NCBI RefSeq assembly: GCF_000003605.2
Contig: NW_003139495.1
Span: 1 to 58,161, forward strand
DNA: 58,161 nucleotides
Direction: 5' to 3'
Origin: Saccoglossus kowalevskii
Lineage: Eukaryota > Hemichordata > Enteropneusta > Harrimaniidae
A program made the position numbers and the translations under genes. Numbering within the stretch: position 1 is the first letter of the stretch; each line of letters starts with the position of its first letter. Shown here in pieces: positions 32,605 to 45,277 of this stretch. The notes below the pieces were generated by a model, which had not been told where the DNA came from, did not search any database, and was given only the letters and a program-made list of their open reading frames with translations.

Positions 32605-32796
32605 AGATGAAACAACTAATTGAGTGCACTTTCAATAGGATAACCGCATTTTGTTCAATACAACTTGCGTCAGAAATATCGTGGAATTTTAATATTAGTT
32701 CTCTTTATTTAAATTTGACGGTTCATATATAATTGTACGAATATAAGTTAAAAGTAATACATATACAGAACAAATCCACTCACACGTAGCTGATAT

Positions 32797-33639
32797 TTAG
32801 CAGCACGGTGTATTATTAAAACTTTCTTGAAACTGGTGGATAATACAAAATGACTCGAATTGAAGATATCTGACTACTTGCATTGAAAGATTGGCCAGGA
32901 ATGTCACGCGCAGTGTCTTTTTTGACATTACTAACAATACGTCCAACACGTTTAATCCTTTATTGTCCGATACATCACAGTGGCCGGCTTTTCGTTTCGA
33001 CTGACAACGTAGTATTTTGGCAATACTAAAGTCACTAAACTGTTTTCCGTTTACATGTCTTTCTTGTGTTCTCTCGCTATGTGTAATCGAGGAAACGTAA
33101 TTTGGCGTCTTTTTCTTGCATGACTCCACCGACGACGGCGTGCTTTCAGGTTTATATCGCGCAATATAATCCTCGTTCGCGTGGCTGTTAGTTGTTATAA
33201 ACTCGTGGTTATTGGATTTCTTATATCCTCGACGACGGCGGCGGAAGTCGCTTTCAGCAAACATTTCTTTCCAACCCTCTGCTAGTCTCCAGAAATGACC
33301 GTGAGTCAGTCATGTATACTACGAGGACTCTTGATGAAACAATTGTTCAAAGAGAGGTTATGACGGATTGAATTCTTCCAGCCAGGGCTCGTCACACGAT
33401 AATACGGAAAAGTTGTCTCTATATAGCGGTAGATATCTTTCAATGTAGCCCTCTGTCCGCGTATGACCTATAGCCAAGACGATAAGCGCTACGAAGCTAT
33501 ACGGCGGTCGGTCTGTGCATGACAATGTACTGTGAGAGTTGAAATTACTGGTATACGGTGGATTGGCATACATATGCTGTGTGCGTGAGTAAACATCTGC
33601 AGCATACATTAAGTTACCTCATGGATTGTGCATTGTCAT
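32797..33639 (-). pseudogene. Fox copy 18: early nonsense and several 1-nt deletions
   Basis: The seventh codon after the ATG at 33639 is TGA (33621-33619), where relatives have AGA. Three 1-nt losses lie close together: GAGTCAGTCATG (~33,308), CTCTGTCCGCG (~33,454) and GACCTATAGCC (~33,468). eh1 is still readable, and the tail uses the alternative frame to 32797 (FNNTPCC). Confidence 0.85.
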
Positions 33640-34431
33640 CTCGAATGATGTATTTTTTGTGAACTTAAGAATGGTTTGAGTCAACAAGGTAGACCATAAG
33701 TCACCTTGAAATCTGCATATTATTCAAAATAACCCAATCAGAGAGCAGGAAAACAAATGCCATTAACCCCTAATTAAAATACAGCACTTAATGGCGATAA
33801 TCGAACAAATTTACCTATTGTGTTATCCGTAATATCATGTGCTTCGCACTTTCATAAATATCTCACCTGTTACATAATCTATATAAAGTGTATTGGGTTA
33901 TTGTTTTATAGCATGGATAAATGAAATGTAATGTACGTGAAAATTATTGAATATCATTCTTGAAATGAACATAGATCATCCGTAATTTCAATTTGCCAAT
34001 CAGTAAACGATCACAAGATAGCGTTCAAACAATCAGTCTGCAAAACAGCGCCCTCAAAATCGTAAAACTATATAACCGTCTTGAGCAAGTCAATGACATT
34101 TATTCTTCTGCCTAAATAGTGCATCACCACTGGACGTTTGGCTTGGTAAACCCTGGGTAAATAAAGTAAAAAAAAAACAGCACTTCATAGGATTGCATGC
34201 AATTATAGTTAGATATATACGTCAGCTGTGATTCCATTTATCCATTTTAATTGAGTCGGGTTAAGCAGGTCTTTTAACTCAAATTCGACGTATTTTCGAC
34301 CATATAAATGGCGATCGATGTCATTTAAATTAGATGAAACTAAATGCTGGAGATTGGATCGCGAATGGAATTTGCGATCATAAGTGTTTCGATTCAATTA
34401 TTCTCCAATTCGTGGATTCAAAATATACTCA

Positions 34432-34531
34432 TTCCCCAGGTGAGGCTCGAACTCACAACCTCCGCATTACTCAGTAACAGAGCAGTACTGTCATATAAGT
34501 ACGGCGCGCTAACCGATTGTGCCACTGGGGA
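34432..34531 (-). tRNA. tRNA-Ile(UAU), intron-containing
   Basis: Intact arms, with the same intron base change as 20046-20145. Confidence 0.9.
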
Positions 34532-34742
34532 AGATGAAACAACCAATTGAGTGCACGTTCAATAGGATAACCGCATTTTGTTCAATACAACTTGCGTCAG
34601 AAATATCGTGGAATTTTAATATTAGTTCTCTTTATTTAAATTTGACGGTTCATATATAATTGTACGAATATAAGTTAAAAGTAATACATATACAGAACAA
34701 ATACACTCATACGTAGCTGATATTTAGCAGCACGGTTTATTA

Positions 34743-35570
34743 TTAAAACTTTCTTGAAACTGGTGGGTAAAACAAAATGACTCGAATTGAAGATATCTGA
34801 CTACTTGCATTGAAAGATTGGCCAGGAATGTCACGCGCAGTGTCTTTTGTGACATTACTAACAATACGTCCAACACGTTTAATCCTTTTATTATCCAATA
34901 CATCACAGTGTCCGGCTTTTCGTTTCGACTGACAACGTAGTATTTTGGCAATACTAAAGTCACTAAACTCATTTCCGTTTACATGTCTTTCTTGTGTTCT
35001 CTCGCTATGTGTAATCGAGGAAACGTAATTTGGCGTCTTTTTCTTGCATGACTCCACCGACGACGGCGTGCTTTCAGGTTTATATCGCGCAATATAATCC
35101 TCGTTCGCTTGGCTGTTAGTTGTTATAAACTCGTGGTTATTGGATTTCTTATATCCTCGACGACGGCGGCGGAAGTGGCTTTCAGCAAACATTTCTTTCC
35201 AACCCTCTGCTAGTCTCCAGAAATGACCGTGAGTCAGGTCATGTATACTACGAGGACTCTTGAAGAAGCAATTGTTCAAAGAGAGTTTATGACGGATTGA
35301 ATTCTTCCAGGCAAGGCTCTTCACACGATAATACGTAAAAGTTGTCTCTATATAGCGGTAGATATCTTTCAATGTAGCCCTCTGTTTCGCGTATGACCTT
35401 ATAGCCAAGACGATAAGTGCTGCGAAGCTATACGGCGGTCGGTCTATGCATGACAATCTATTGTGAGAGTTGAAATTACTGGTATACGGTGGATTGGCAT
35501 ACATATGCTGTGTGCGTGAGTAAATATCTGCTGCATACATTGAGTTACCTCTTGGATTGTGCATCGTCAT
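34743..35570 (-). CDS. Fox copy 19: forkhead factor, subfamily D, divergent helix 3
   Basis: 275 residues from the ATG at 35570. RVKSLAWKNSIRHKLSLNNCFFKSP: the second Asn of NSIRHNLS is Lys, and several nearby residues differ (FTYYR, FAALIVL, CFFK). RRRRRGYKK, eh1 FSIAKIL and RVILFYPPVSRKF are intact. The frame is complete, but the domain has more private changes than other open copies, so it may be relaxing or diverging. Confidence 0.8.
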   Translation of the reverse strand: MTMHNPRGNSMYAADIYSRTQHMYANPPYTSNFNSHNRLSCIDRPPYSFAALIVLAIRSYAKQRATLKDIYRYIETTFTYYRVKSLAWKNSIRHKLSLNNCFFKSPRSIHDLTHGHFWRLAEGWKEMFAESHFRRRRRGYKKSNNHEFITTNSQANEDYIARYKPESTPSSVESCKKKTPNYVSSITHSERTQERHVNGNEFSDFSIAKILRCQSKRKAGHCDVLDNKRIKRVGRIVSNVTKDTARDIPGQSFNASSQISSIRVILFYPPVSRKF

Positions 35571-36375
35571 CTCGAATGATGTAATTTTTGTGAATTTAAG
35601 AATGGCTTGAGTCAACAAGGTAGACCATATGTCACCTTGAAATCTGCATATTATTCAAAATAACCCAATCAGAGAGCAGGAAAACAAATGGCATTAACCC
35701 CTAATTAAAATACAGCACTTAATGGCGATAATCGAACAAATTTACCTATTGTGTTATCCGTAATATCATGTGCTTTGCACTTTCATAAATATCTCACCTG
35801 TTACATAATCTATATAAAGTGTATTGGGTTATTGTTTTATAGCATGGATGAATGAAATGTAATATACGTGAAAATTATTGAATATCATTCTTGAAATGAA
35901 CATAGATCATCCGCAATTTCAATTTGCCAATCAGTAAACGATCACAAGATGGCGCTCCAACAAACAGTCTGCTTAACAGCGCCCTCAAAATAGTAGAATT
36001 ATATAACCGTCTTAAGCAAGTCAATGACATCTATTCTTCTACCTGAATAATGCATCACCACTGGACGTTTTTAGCAGGCTTTGTAAACACTGGGTAAATA
36101 AATAAGTAAATAACAGCACTTCACAGGATTGCAAGCAATTATCGTTAGATTTATACGTCAGCTGTGATGCCATTTATCCATTTTAATTGAGTCGGGTTAA
36201 GCAGGTGTTTAACTCAAATTCGACGTATTTGCAATTTTGCGACCATATAAATGGCGATCGATGTCATTTAAATTAGATAAACCTAAATGCTGGAGATTGG
36301 ATCGCGAATGGAATTTGCGATTTGGAAATGTTTCGATTCAATTATTCTCCAATTCGTGGATTCAAAACATACTCA

Positions 36376-36475
36376 TTCCCCAGGTGAGGCTCGAACTCAC
36401 AACCTCCGCATTACTCAGTAACAGAGCAGTACTGCCATATAAGTACGGCGCGCTAACCGATTGTGCCACTGGGGA
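36376..36475 (-). tRNA. tRNA-Ile(UAU), intron-containing
   Basis: Intact; 5' flank reads GGGGAACATG instead of GGGGAAGATG, as at 40252-40351. Confidence 0.92.
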
Positions 36476-36686
36476 ACATGAAATAAACAATTGAGTGCAC
36501 TTTCAATAGTATAACCGCATTTTGTTCAATACAACTTGTGTCAGAAATCTCGTGGAATTTTAATATTAGTTCTCTTTATTTAAATTTGACGGTTCATATA
36601 TAATTGTACGAATATAAGTTAAAAGTAATACATATACAGAACAAATACACTCATACGTAGCTGATATTTAGCAGCACGGTTTATTA

Positions 36687-37515
36687 TTAAAACTTTCTTG
36701 AAACTGGTGGGTAAAACAAAATGACTCGAATTGAAGATATCTGACTACTTGCATTGAAAGATTGGCCAGGAATGTCACGCGCAGTGTCTTTTGTGACATT
36801 ACTAACAATACGTCCAACACGTGTAATCCTTTTATTATCCAATACATCACAGTGTCCGGCTTTTCGTTTCGACTGACAACGTAGTATTTTGGCAATACTA
36901 AAGTCACTAAACTCATTTCCGTTTACATGTCTTCCTTGTGTTCTCTCGCTATGTGTAATCGAGGAAACGTAATTTGGCGTCTGTTTCTTGCATGACTCCA
37001 CCGACGACGGCGTGCTTTCAGGTTTATATCGCGCAATATATAATCCTCGTTCGCTTGGCTGTTAGTTGTTATAAACTCGTGGTTATTGGATTTCTTATAT
37101 CCTCGACGACGGCGGCGGAAGTCACTTTCAGCAAACATTTCTTTCCAACCCTCTGCTAGTCTCCAGAAATGACCGTGTGTCAGGTCATGTATACTACGAG
37201 GACTCTTGATGAAGCAATTGTTCAAAGAGAGGTTATGACGGATTGAATTCTTCCAGCCAAGGCTCTTCACACGATAATACGGAATAGTTGTCTCTATATA
37301 GAGGTAGATATCTTTCAATGTAGCCCTCTGTTCCGCGTATGACCTTATAGCCAAGACGATAGTGCTACGAAGCTATACGGCGGTCGGTCTATGCATGACA
37401 ATGTACTGTGAGAGTTGAAATTACTGGTATACGGTGGATTGGCATACATATGTTGTGTGCGTGTTTAAACATCTACAGCATACGTTAAGTTACCTCTTGG
37501 ATTGTGCATCGTCAT
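36687..37515 (-). pseudogene. Fox copy 20: two frameshifts (subfamily D), shared with copy 29
   Basis: A 1-nt loss in the domain (GACGATAGTGC for GACGATAAGTGC, ~37,361) and a 2-nt gain (GCAATATATAATCC, ~37,040) break the frame. Helix 3 ([14 protein letters not shown]), RRRRRGYKK and, in another frame, eh1 with RVILFYPPVSRKF are still readable. Both lesions recur in copy 29, ~17 kb away. Confidence 0.85.
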
Positions 37516-38317
37516 CTCGAATGATGTATTTTTTGTGAATTTAAGAATGGTTTGAGTCAAAAAGGTAGAACTTCAGTCACCTTGAAATCTGCATATTATT
37601 CAAAATAACCCAATCAGAGAGCAGGAAATCAAATGCAATTAACCCCTAATTACAATCAGCACTTATTGGCGATAATCGAACAAATTCACCTATTGTGATA
37701 TCCGTAATAACATGTGCTTCGCACTTTCATAAATATCTCACCTGTTACATAATCTATATAAAGTGTATTGGGTTATTGTTTTATAGCATGCATAAATGAA
37801 ATGTAATGTGCGTGAAAATTATTGAATGTCATTCATGAAATGAGCATAGATCATCCGTGATTTCAATATGCCAATCAGTAAACGATCACAAGATGGCGCT
37901 CCAACAAACAGTCTGCTTAACAGCGCCCTCAAAATCGTAAAATTATATAACCGTCTTAAGCAGGTCAATGACATCTATTATTCTACTTGAATAATGCATC
38001 ACCACTGGACGTTTTTAGCACGCCTTGTAACCACTGGGTAAATAAATAAGTAAAAACAGCACTTCACAGATTGCATGCAATTATCGTTAGATTTATACGT
38101 CAGCTGTGATGCCATTTATCCATTTTAATTGAGTCGGGTTAAGCAGGTGTTTAACTCAAATTCGACGTATTTGCAATTTTGCGACCATATAAATGGCGAG
38201 CGATGTCATTTAAATTAGATGAAACTAAATGCTGGTGATTGGATCGCGAATGGAATTTGCGATTTGGAAATGTTTCGATTCAATTATTCTCCAATTCGTG
38301 GATTCAAAACATACTCA

Positions 38318-38417
38318 TTCCCCAGGTGAGGCTCGAACTCACAACCTCCGCATTACTCAGTAACAGAGCAGTACTGCCATATAAGTACGGCGCGCTAACC
38401 GATTGTGCCACTGGGGA
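38318..38417 (-). tRNA. tRNA-Ile(UAU), intron-containing
   Basis: Intact, same structure as 6452-6551. Confidence 0.93.
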
Positions 38418-38640
38418 AGATGAAACAAACAATTGAGTGCACTTGCAATAGTATAACCGCATTTTGTTCAATACAACTTGCGTCAGAAATCTCGTGGAAT
38501 TTTAATATTAGTTCTCTTTATTTAAATTTGACGGTTCATATATAATTGTACGAATATAAGTTAAAAGTAATACATATACAGAACAAATACACTCACACGT
38601 AGCTGATATTTAGCAGCACGGTTTATTATTAAAACTTTCT

Positions 38641-39456
38641 TCAAACTGGTGGGTAATACAAAATGACTCGAATTGAAGATATCTGACTACTTGCATTGAA
38701 AGATTGGCCAGGAATGTCACGCGCAGTGTCTTTTGTGACATTACTAACAATACGTCCAACACGTTTAATCCTTTTATTATCCAATACATCACAGTGTCCG
38801 GCTTTTCTTTTCGACTGACAACGTAGTATTTTGGCAATACTAAAGTCACTAAACTCATTTCCGTTTACATGTCTTTCTTGTGTTCTCTCGCTATGTGTAA
38901 TCGAGGAAACGTAATTTGGCGTCTTTTTCTTGCATGACTCCACCGACGACGGCGTGCTTTCAGGTTTATATCGCGCAATATAATCCTCGTTCGCTTGGCT
39001 GTTAGTTGTTATAAACTCGTGGTTATTGGATTTCTTATATCCTCGACGACGGCGGCGGAAGTCGCTTTCAGCAAACATTTCTTTCCAACCCTCTGCTAGT
39101 CTCCAGAAATGACCGTGAGTCAGGTCATGTATACTACGAGGACTCTTGATGAAGCAATTGTTGAAAGAGAGGTTATGACGGATTGATTTCTTCCAGCAAG
39201 GGCTCTTCTCACGATAATACGGAAAAGTTGTCTCTATATAGCGGTAGATATCTTTCAATGTAGCCCTCTGTTCAGCGTATTACCTTATAGCCAAGACGAT
39301 AAGTGCTACGAAGCTATACGGCGGTCGGTCTATGCATGACAATGTATTGTGAGAGTTGAAATTACTGGTATACGGTGGATTGGCATACATATGCTGTGTG
39401 TGTGAGTAAATATCTGCAGCATACATTAAGTTACCTCTTGGATTGTGCATCGTCAT
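38641..39456 (-). pseudogene. Fox copy 21: nonsense in helix 1 region (subfamily C)
   Basis: From the ATG at 39456 the frame stops at TAA (39282-39280), where the serine of LAIRSYAEQR is encoded elsewhere. Downstream the frame is clean: KKSIRHNLSFNNCF, RRRRRGYKK and eh1 FSIAKIL. Another nonsense (TGA for the serine of PPVSRKF) removes the last four residues, giving an end at 38641. Confidence 0.84.
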
Positions 39457-40251
39457 CTTGAATGATGTAATTTTTGTGAATTTAAGAATGGCTTGAGTCA
39501 ACAAGGTAGACCATATGTCACCTTGAAATCTGCATATTATTCAAAATAACCCAATCAGAGAGCAGGAAAACAAATGGCATTAACCCCTAATTAAAATACA
39601 GCACTTAATGGCGATAATCGAACAAATTTACCTATTGTGTTATCCGTAATATCATGTGCTTTGCACTTTCATAAATATCTCACCTGTTACATAATCTATA
39701 TAAAGTGTATTGGGTTATTGTTTTAAAGCATGGATGAATATACGTGAAAAATATTGAATATCATTCTTGAAATGAACATAGATCATCCGCAATTTCAATT
39801 TGCCAATCAGTAAACGATCACAAGATGGCGCTCCAACAAACAGTCTGCTTAACAGCGCCCTCAAAATAGTAGAATTATATAACCGTCTTAAGCAAGTCAA
39901 TGACATCTATTCTTCTACCTGAATAATGCATCACCACTGGACGTTTTAAGCAGGCTTTGTAAACACTGGGTAAATAAATAAGTAAATAACAGCACTTCAC
40001 AGGATTGCATGCAATTATCGTTAGATTTATACGTCAGCTGTGATGCCATTTATCCATTTTAATTGAGTCGGGTTAAGCAGGTGTTTAACTCAAATTCGAC
40101 GTATTTGCAATTTTGCGACCATATAAATGGCGATCGATGTCATTTAAATTAGATGAAACTAAATGCTGGAGATTGGATCGCGAATGGAATTTGCGATTTG
40201 GAAATGTTTCGATTCAATTATTCTCCAATTCGTGGATTCAAAACATAATCA

Positions 40252-40351
40252 TTCCCCAGGTGATGCTCGAACTCACAACCTCCGCATTACTCAGTAACAG
40301 AGCAGTACTGCCATATAAGTACGGCGCGCTAACCGATTGTGCCACTGGGGA
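40252..40351 (-). tRNA. tRNA-Ile(UAU), B-box mutation
   Basis: C61 is A (TGATGCTCGAACTC on the plus strand), breaking the conserved G53-C61 pair of the T stem inside the B box. The other arms are intact. Transcription and folding are likely weakened. Confidence 0.7.
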
Positions 40352-40562
40352 ACATGAAATAAACAATTGAGTGCACTTTCAATAGTATAACCCCATTTTG
40401 TTCAATACAACTTGTGTCAGAAATCTCGTGGAATTTTAATATTAGTTCTCTTTATTTAAATTTGACGGTTCATATATAATTGTACGAATATAAGTTAAAA
40501 GTAATACATATACAGAACAAATACACTCATACGTAGCTGATATTTAGCAGCACGGTTTATTA

Positions 40563-41390
40563 TTAAAACTTTCTTGAAACTGGTGGGTAATACAAAATGA
40601 CTCGAATTGAAGATATCTGACTACTTGCATTGAAAGATTGGCCAGGAATGTCACGCGCAGTGTCTTTTGTGACATTACTAACAATACGTCCAACACGTTT
40701 AATCCTTTTATTATCCAATACATCACAGTGTCCGGCTTTTCGTTTCGACTGACAACGTAGTATTTTGGCAATACTAAAGTCACTAAACTCATTTCCGTTT
40801 ACATGTCTTTCTTGTGTTCTCTCGCTATGTGTAATCGAGGAAACGTAATTTGGCGTCTTTTTCTTGCATGACTCCACCGACGACGGCGTGCTTTCAGGTT
40901 TATATCGCGCAATATAATCCTCGTTCGCTTGGCTGTTAGTTGTTATAAACTCGTGGTTATTGGATTTCTTATATCCTCGACGACGGCGGCGGAAGTCGCT
41001 TTCAGCAAACATTTCTTTCCAACCCTCTGCTAGTCTCCAGAAATGACCGTGAGTCAGGTCATGTATACTACGAGGACTCTTGATGAAGCAATTGTTCAAA
41101 GAGAGGTTATGACGGATTGAATTCTTCCAGCCAGGGCTCGTCCCACGATAATACGGAAAAGTTGTCTCTATATAGCGGTAGATATCTTTCAATGTAGCCC
41201 TCTGTTTCGCGTATGACCTTATAGCCAAGACGATAAGTGCTACGAAGCTATACGGCGGTCGGTCTATGCATGACAATGTACTGTGAGAGTTGAAAATACT
41301 GGTATACGGTGGATTGGCATACATATGCTGCGTGCGTGAGTATACATCTGCAGCATTCATTAAGTTACCTCTTGGAGTGTGCATCGTCAT
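40563..41390 (-). CDS. Fox copy 22: forkhead factor, subfamily B, intact
   Basis: 275 residues from the ATG at 41390. Canonical [13 protein letters not shown] with RGTSPGW before helix 3. RRRRRGYKK, eh1 FSIAKIL and RVILYYPPVSRKF are complete. The 3' half (NGNEFSD, DVLDNKRIKRVG) matches subfamily C copies, so the copy looks mosaic. Of 20 Ile codons I count 7 AUA. Confidence 0.87.
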   Translation of the reverse strand: MTMHTPRGNLMNAADVYSRTQHMYANPPYTSIFNSHSTLSCIDRPPYSFVALIVLAIRSYAKQRATLKDIYRYIETTFPYYRGTSPGWKNSIRHNLSLNNCFIKSPRSIHDLTHGHFWRLAEGWKEMFAESDFRRRRRGYKKSNNHEFITTNSQANEDYIARYKPESTPSSVESCKKKTPNYVSSITHSERTQERHVNGNEFSDFSIAKILRCQSKRKAGHCDVLDNKRIKRVGRIVSNVTKDTARDIPGQSFNASSQISSIRVILYYPPVSRKF

Positions 41391-42188
41391 CTCGAATGAT
41401 TTATTTTTCGTGAATTTAAGGATGGTTTGAATCAACAAGGTAGACCATAAGTCACCTTGAAATCTGCATATTATTCAAAATAACCCAATCAGAGAGCAGG
41501 AAAACAAATGCCATTAACCCCTAATTAAAATACAGCACTTAATGGCGATAATCGAACAAATTCACCTATTGTGTTATCCGTAATATCATGTGCTTAGCAC
41601 TTTCATAAATATCTCACCTGTTACATAATCTATATGAAGTGTATTGGGTTATTGTTTTATAGAATGGATAAATGAAATGTAATGTACGTAAAAATTTATT
41701 GAATATCATTCTTGAAATGAACATAGATCATCCGTATTTTCAATTTGCCAATCAGTAAACGATCACAAGATAGCGCCCAAACAGTCTGCTAAACAGCGCC
41801 CTCAAAATCGTAAAACTATATAACCGTCTTGAGCAAGTCAATGACATTTATTCTTCTGCCTAAATAGTGCATTACCACTTGACGATTTTAGCAGGCTTGG
41901 TAAACACTGGGTAAATAAAGTAAAAAAAAAAACAGCACTTCATAGGATTGCATGCAATTATAGTTAGATATATACGTCAGCTGTGATGCAATTTATCCAT
42001 TTTAATTGAGTCGGGTTAAGCAGGTCTTTTAACTCAAATTCGACGTATTTTGCGACCATATAAATGGCGATCGATATCATTTAAATTAGATGAAACTAAA
42101 TGCTGGAGATTGGATCGCGAATGGAATTTGCGATTTGGAAATGTTTCGATTCAATTATTCTCCAATTCATGGATTCAAAACATACTCA

Positions 42189-42302
42189 TTCCCCAGATGA
42201 GGCTCGAACTCACAACCTCCGCATTACTCAGTAACAGTGCAGTACTGCCATATAAGTACTGCCATATAAGTACGGCGCGCTAACCGATTGTGCCACTGGG
42301 GA
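42189..42302 (-). tRNA. tRNA-Ile(UAU) with 14-nt duplication
   Basis: Same direct repeat and expanded intron as 8390-8503; the 5' flank also matches (GGGGAAGATAAAAAC). Confidence 0.75.
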
Positions 42303-42496
42303 AGATAAAAACAACCAATTGAGTGCACTTTCAATAGGATAACCGCATTTTGTTCAATACAACTTGCGTCAGAAATATCGTGGAATTTTAATATTAGTTC
42401 TCTTTATTTTGAATTTGACGGTTCATATATAATTGTACGAATATAAGTTAAAAGTAATACATATACAGAACAAATCCACTCACACGTAGCTGATAT

Positions 42497-43341
42497 TTAG
42501 CAGCACGGTGTATTATTAAAACTTTCTTGAAACTGGTGGATAATACAAAATGACTCGAATTGAAGATATCTGACTACTTGCATTGAAAGATTGGCCAGGA
42601 ATGTCACGCGCAGTGTCTTTTTTGACATTACTAACAATACGTCCAACACGTTTAATCCTTTATTGTCCGATACATCACAGTGGCCGGCTTTTCGTTTCGA
42701 CTGACAACGTAGTATTTTGGCAATACTAAAGTCACTAAACTGTTTTCCGTTTACATGTCTTTCTTGTGTTCTCTCGCTATGTGTAATCGAGGAAACGTAA
42801 TTTGGCGTCTTTTTCTTGCATGACTCCACCGACGACGGCGTGCTTTCAGGTTTATATCGCGCAATATAATCCTCGTTCGCGTGGCTGTTAGTTGTTATAA
42901 ACTCGTGGTTATTGGATTTCTTATATCCTCGACGACGGCGGCGGAAGTCGCTTTCAGCAAACATTTCTTTCCAACCCTCTGCTAGTCTCCAGAAATGACC
43001 GTGAGTCAGGTCATGTATACTACGAGGACTCTTGATGAAGCAATTGTTCAAAGAGAGGTTATGACGGATTGAATTCTTCCAGCCAGGGCTCGTCACACGA
43101 TAATACGGAAAAGTTGTCTCTATATAGCGGTAGATATCTTTCAATGTAGCCCTCTGTTTCGCGTATGAACTATAGCCAAGACGATAAGTGCTACGAAGCT
43201 ATACGGCGGTCGGTCTATGCATGACAATATACTGTGAGAGTTGAAAATACTGGTATACGGTGGATTGGCATACATATGCTGCGTGCGTGAGTAAATATCT
43301 GCAGCATACATTAAGTTACCTCTTGGAGTGTGCATCGTCAT
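42497..43341 (-). pseudogene. Fox copy 23: frameshift inside the forkhead domain (subfamily B)
   Basis: From the ATG at 43341 the frame reads to VLAIV and then shifts (GTATGAACTATAGCC for GTATGACCTTATAGCC, ~43,170). The rest of the domain from [12 protein letters not shown], with [17 protein letters not shown] and eh1, is open in the original frame. The tail uses the GLNVLDVLL alternative frame to 42497 (FNNTPCC). Confidence 0.83.
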
Positions 43342-44138
43342 CTCGAATGATGTATTTCTTGTGAATTTAAGAATGGTTTGAATCAACAAGGTAGACCATA
43401 AGTCACCTTGAAATCTGCATATTATTCAAAATAACCCAATCAGAGAGCAGGGAAACAAATGCCATTAACCCCTAATTAAAATACGGCACTTAATGGCGAT
43501 AATCGAACAAATTCACCTATTGTGTTATCCGTAATATCATGTGCTTCGCACTTTCATAAATATCTCACCTGTTACATAATCTATATAAAGTGTATTGGGT
43601 TATTGTTTTATAGAATGGATAAATGAAATGTAATGTACGTGAAAATTATTGAATATCATTCTTGAAATGAACATAGATCATCCTTTTTTCAATTTGCCAA
43701 TCAGTAAACTATCACAAGATAGCGCCCAAACAAACAGTCTGCTAAACAGCGCCCTCAAAATCGTAGAAATATATAACCGTCTTGAGCAAGTCAATGACAT
43801 TTATTCTTCTGCCTAAATAGTGCATTACCACTTGACGATTTTAGCAGGCTTGGTAAACACTGGGTAAATAAAGTAAAAAAAAACAGCACTTCATAGGATT
43901 GCATGCAATTATAGTTAGATATATACGTCAGCTGTGATGCCATTTATCCATTTTAATTGAGTCGGGTTAAGCAGGTCTTTTAACTCAAATTCGACCTATT
44001 TTGCGACCATATAAATGGCGATCGATGTCATTTAAATTAGATGAAACTAAATGCTGGAGATTGGATCGCGAATGGAATTTGCGATCATAAGTGTTTAAAT
44101 TCAATTATTCTCCAATTCGTGGATTTAAAACATACTCA

Positions 44139-44238
44139 TTCCCCAGGTGAGGCTCGAACTCACAACCTCCGCATTACTCAGTAACAGAGCAGTACTGCCG
44201 TATACGTACGGCGCGCTAACCGATTGTGCCACTGGGGA
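44139..44238 (-). tRNA. Degenerate tRNA-Ile(UAU): U33 replaced by G
   Basis: Loop C-G-UAU-A as in 28621-28720; the anticodon stem is otherwise intact. Confidence 0.72.
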
Positions 44239-44449
44239 AGATGAAACAACTAATTGAGTGCACTTTCAATAGGATAACCGCATTTTGTTCAATACAACTT
44301 GCGTCAGAAATATCGTGGAATTTTAATATTAGTTCTCTTTATTTAAATTTGACGGTTCATATATAATTGTACGAATATAAGTTAAAAGTAATACATATAC
44401 AGAACAAATACACTCATACGTAGCTGATATTTAGCAGCACGGTTTATTA

Positions 44450-45277
44450 TTAAAACTTTCTTGAAACTGGTGGGTAATACAAAATGACTCGAATTGAAGA
44501 TATCTGACTACTTTCATTGAAAGATTGGCCAGGAATGTCACGCGCAGTGTCTTTTGTGACATTACTAACAATACGTCCAACACGTTTAATCCTTTTATTA
44601 TCCAATACATCACAGTGTCCGGCTTTTCGTTTCGACTGACAACGTAGTATTTTGGCAATACTAAAGTCACTAAACTCATTTCCGTTTACATGTCTTTCTT
44701 GTGTTCTCTCGCTATGTGTAATCGAGGAAACGTAATTTGGCGTCTTTTTCTTGCATAACTCCACCGACGACGGCGTGCTTTCAGGTTTATATCGCGCAAT
44801 ATAATCCTCGTTCGCTTGGCTGTTAGTTGTTATAAACTCGTGGTTATTAGATTTCTTATATCCTCGACGACGGCGGCGGAAGTCGCTTTCAGCAAACATT
44901 TCTTTCCAACCCTCTGCTAGTCTCCAGAAATGACCGTGAGTCAGGTCATGTATACTACGAGAACTCTTGATGAAGCAATTGTTCAAAGAGAGGTTATGAC
45001 GGATTGATTTCTTCCAGCAAGGGCTCTTCTCACGATAATACGGAAAAGTTGTCTCTATATAGCAGTAAATATCTTTCAATGTAGCCCTCTGTTCAGCGTA
45101 TGACCTTATAGCCAAGACGATAAGTGCTACGAAGCTATACGGCGGTCGGTCTATGCATGACAATCTATTGTGAGAGTTGAAATTACTGGTATACGGTGGA
45201 TTGGCATATATATGCTGTGTGCGTGAGTAAATATCTGCAGCATACATTAAGTTACCTCTTGGATTGTGCATCGTCAT
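44450..45277 (-). CDS. Fox copy 24: forkhead factor, subfamily C, intact frame
   Basis: 275 residues from the ATG at 45277. [20 protein letters not shown]. Private changes include KDIYCYIE (R to C in helix 2), IKSSRSIHD (P to S) and SFNESSQ. RRRRRGYKK, eh1 FSIAKIL and RVILYYPPVSRKF are complete. Confidence 0.85.
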   Translation of the reverse strand: MTMHNPRGNLMYAADIYSRTQHIYANPPYTSNFNSHNRLSCIDRPPYSFVALIVLAIRSYAEQRATLKDIYCYIETTFPYYREKSPCWKKSIRHNLSLNNCFIKSSRSIHDLTHGHFWRLAEGWKEMFAESDFRRRRRGYKKSNNHEFITTNSQANEDYIARYKPESTPSSVELCKKKTPNYVSSITHSERTQERHVNGNEFSDFSIAKILRCQSKRKAGHCDVLDNKRIKRVGRIVSNVTKDTARDIPGQSFNESSQISSIRVILYYPPVSRKF

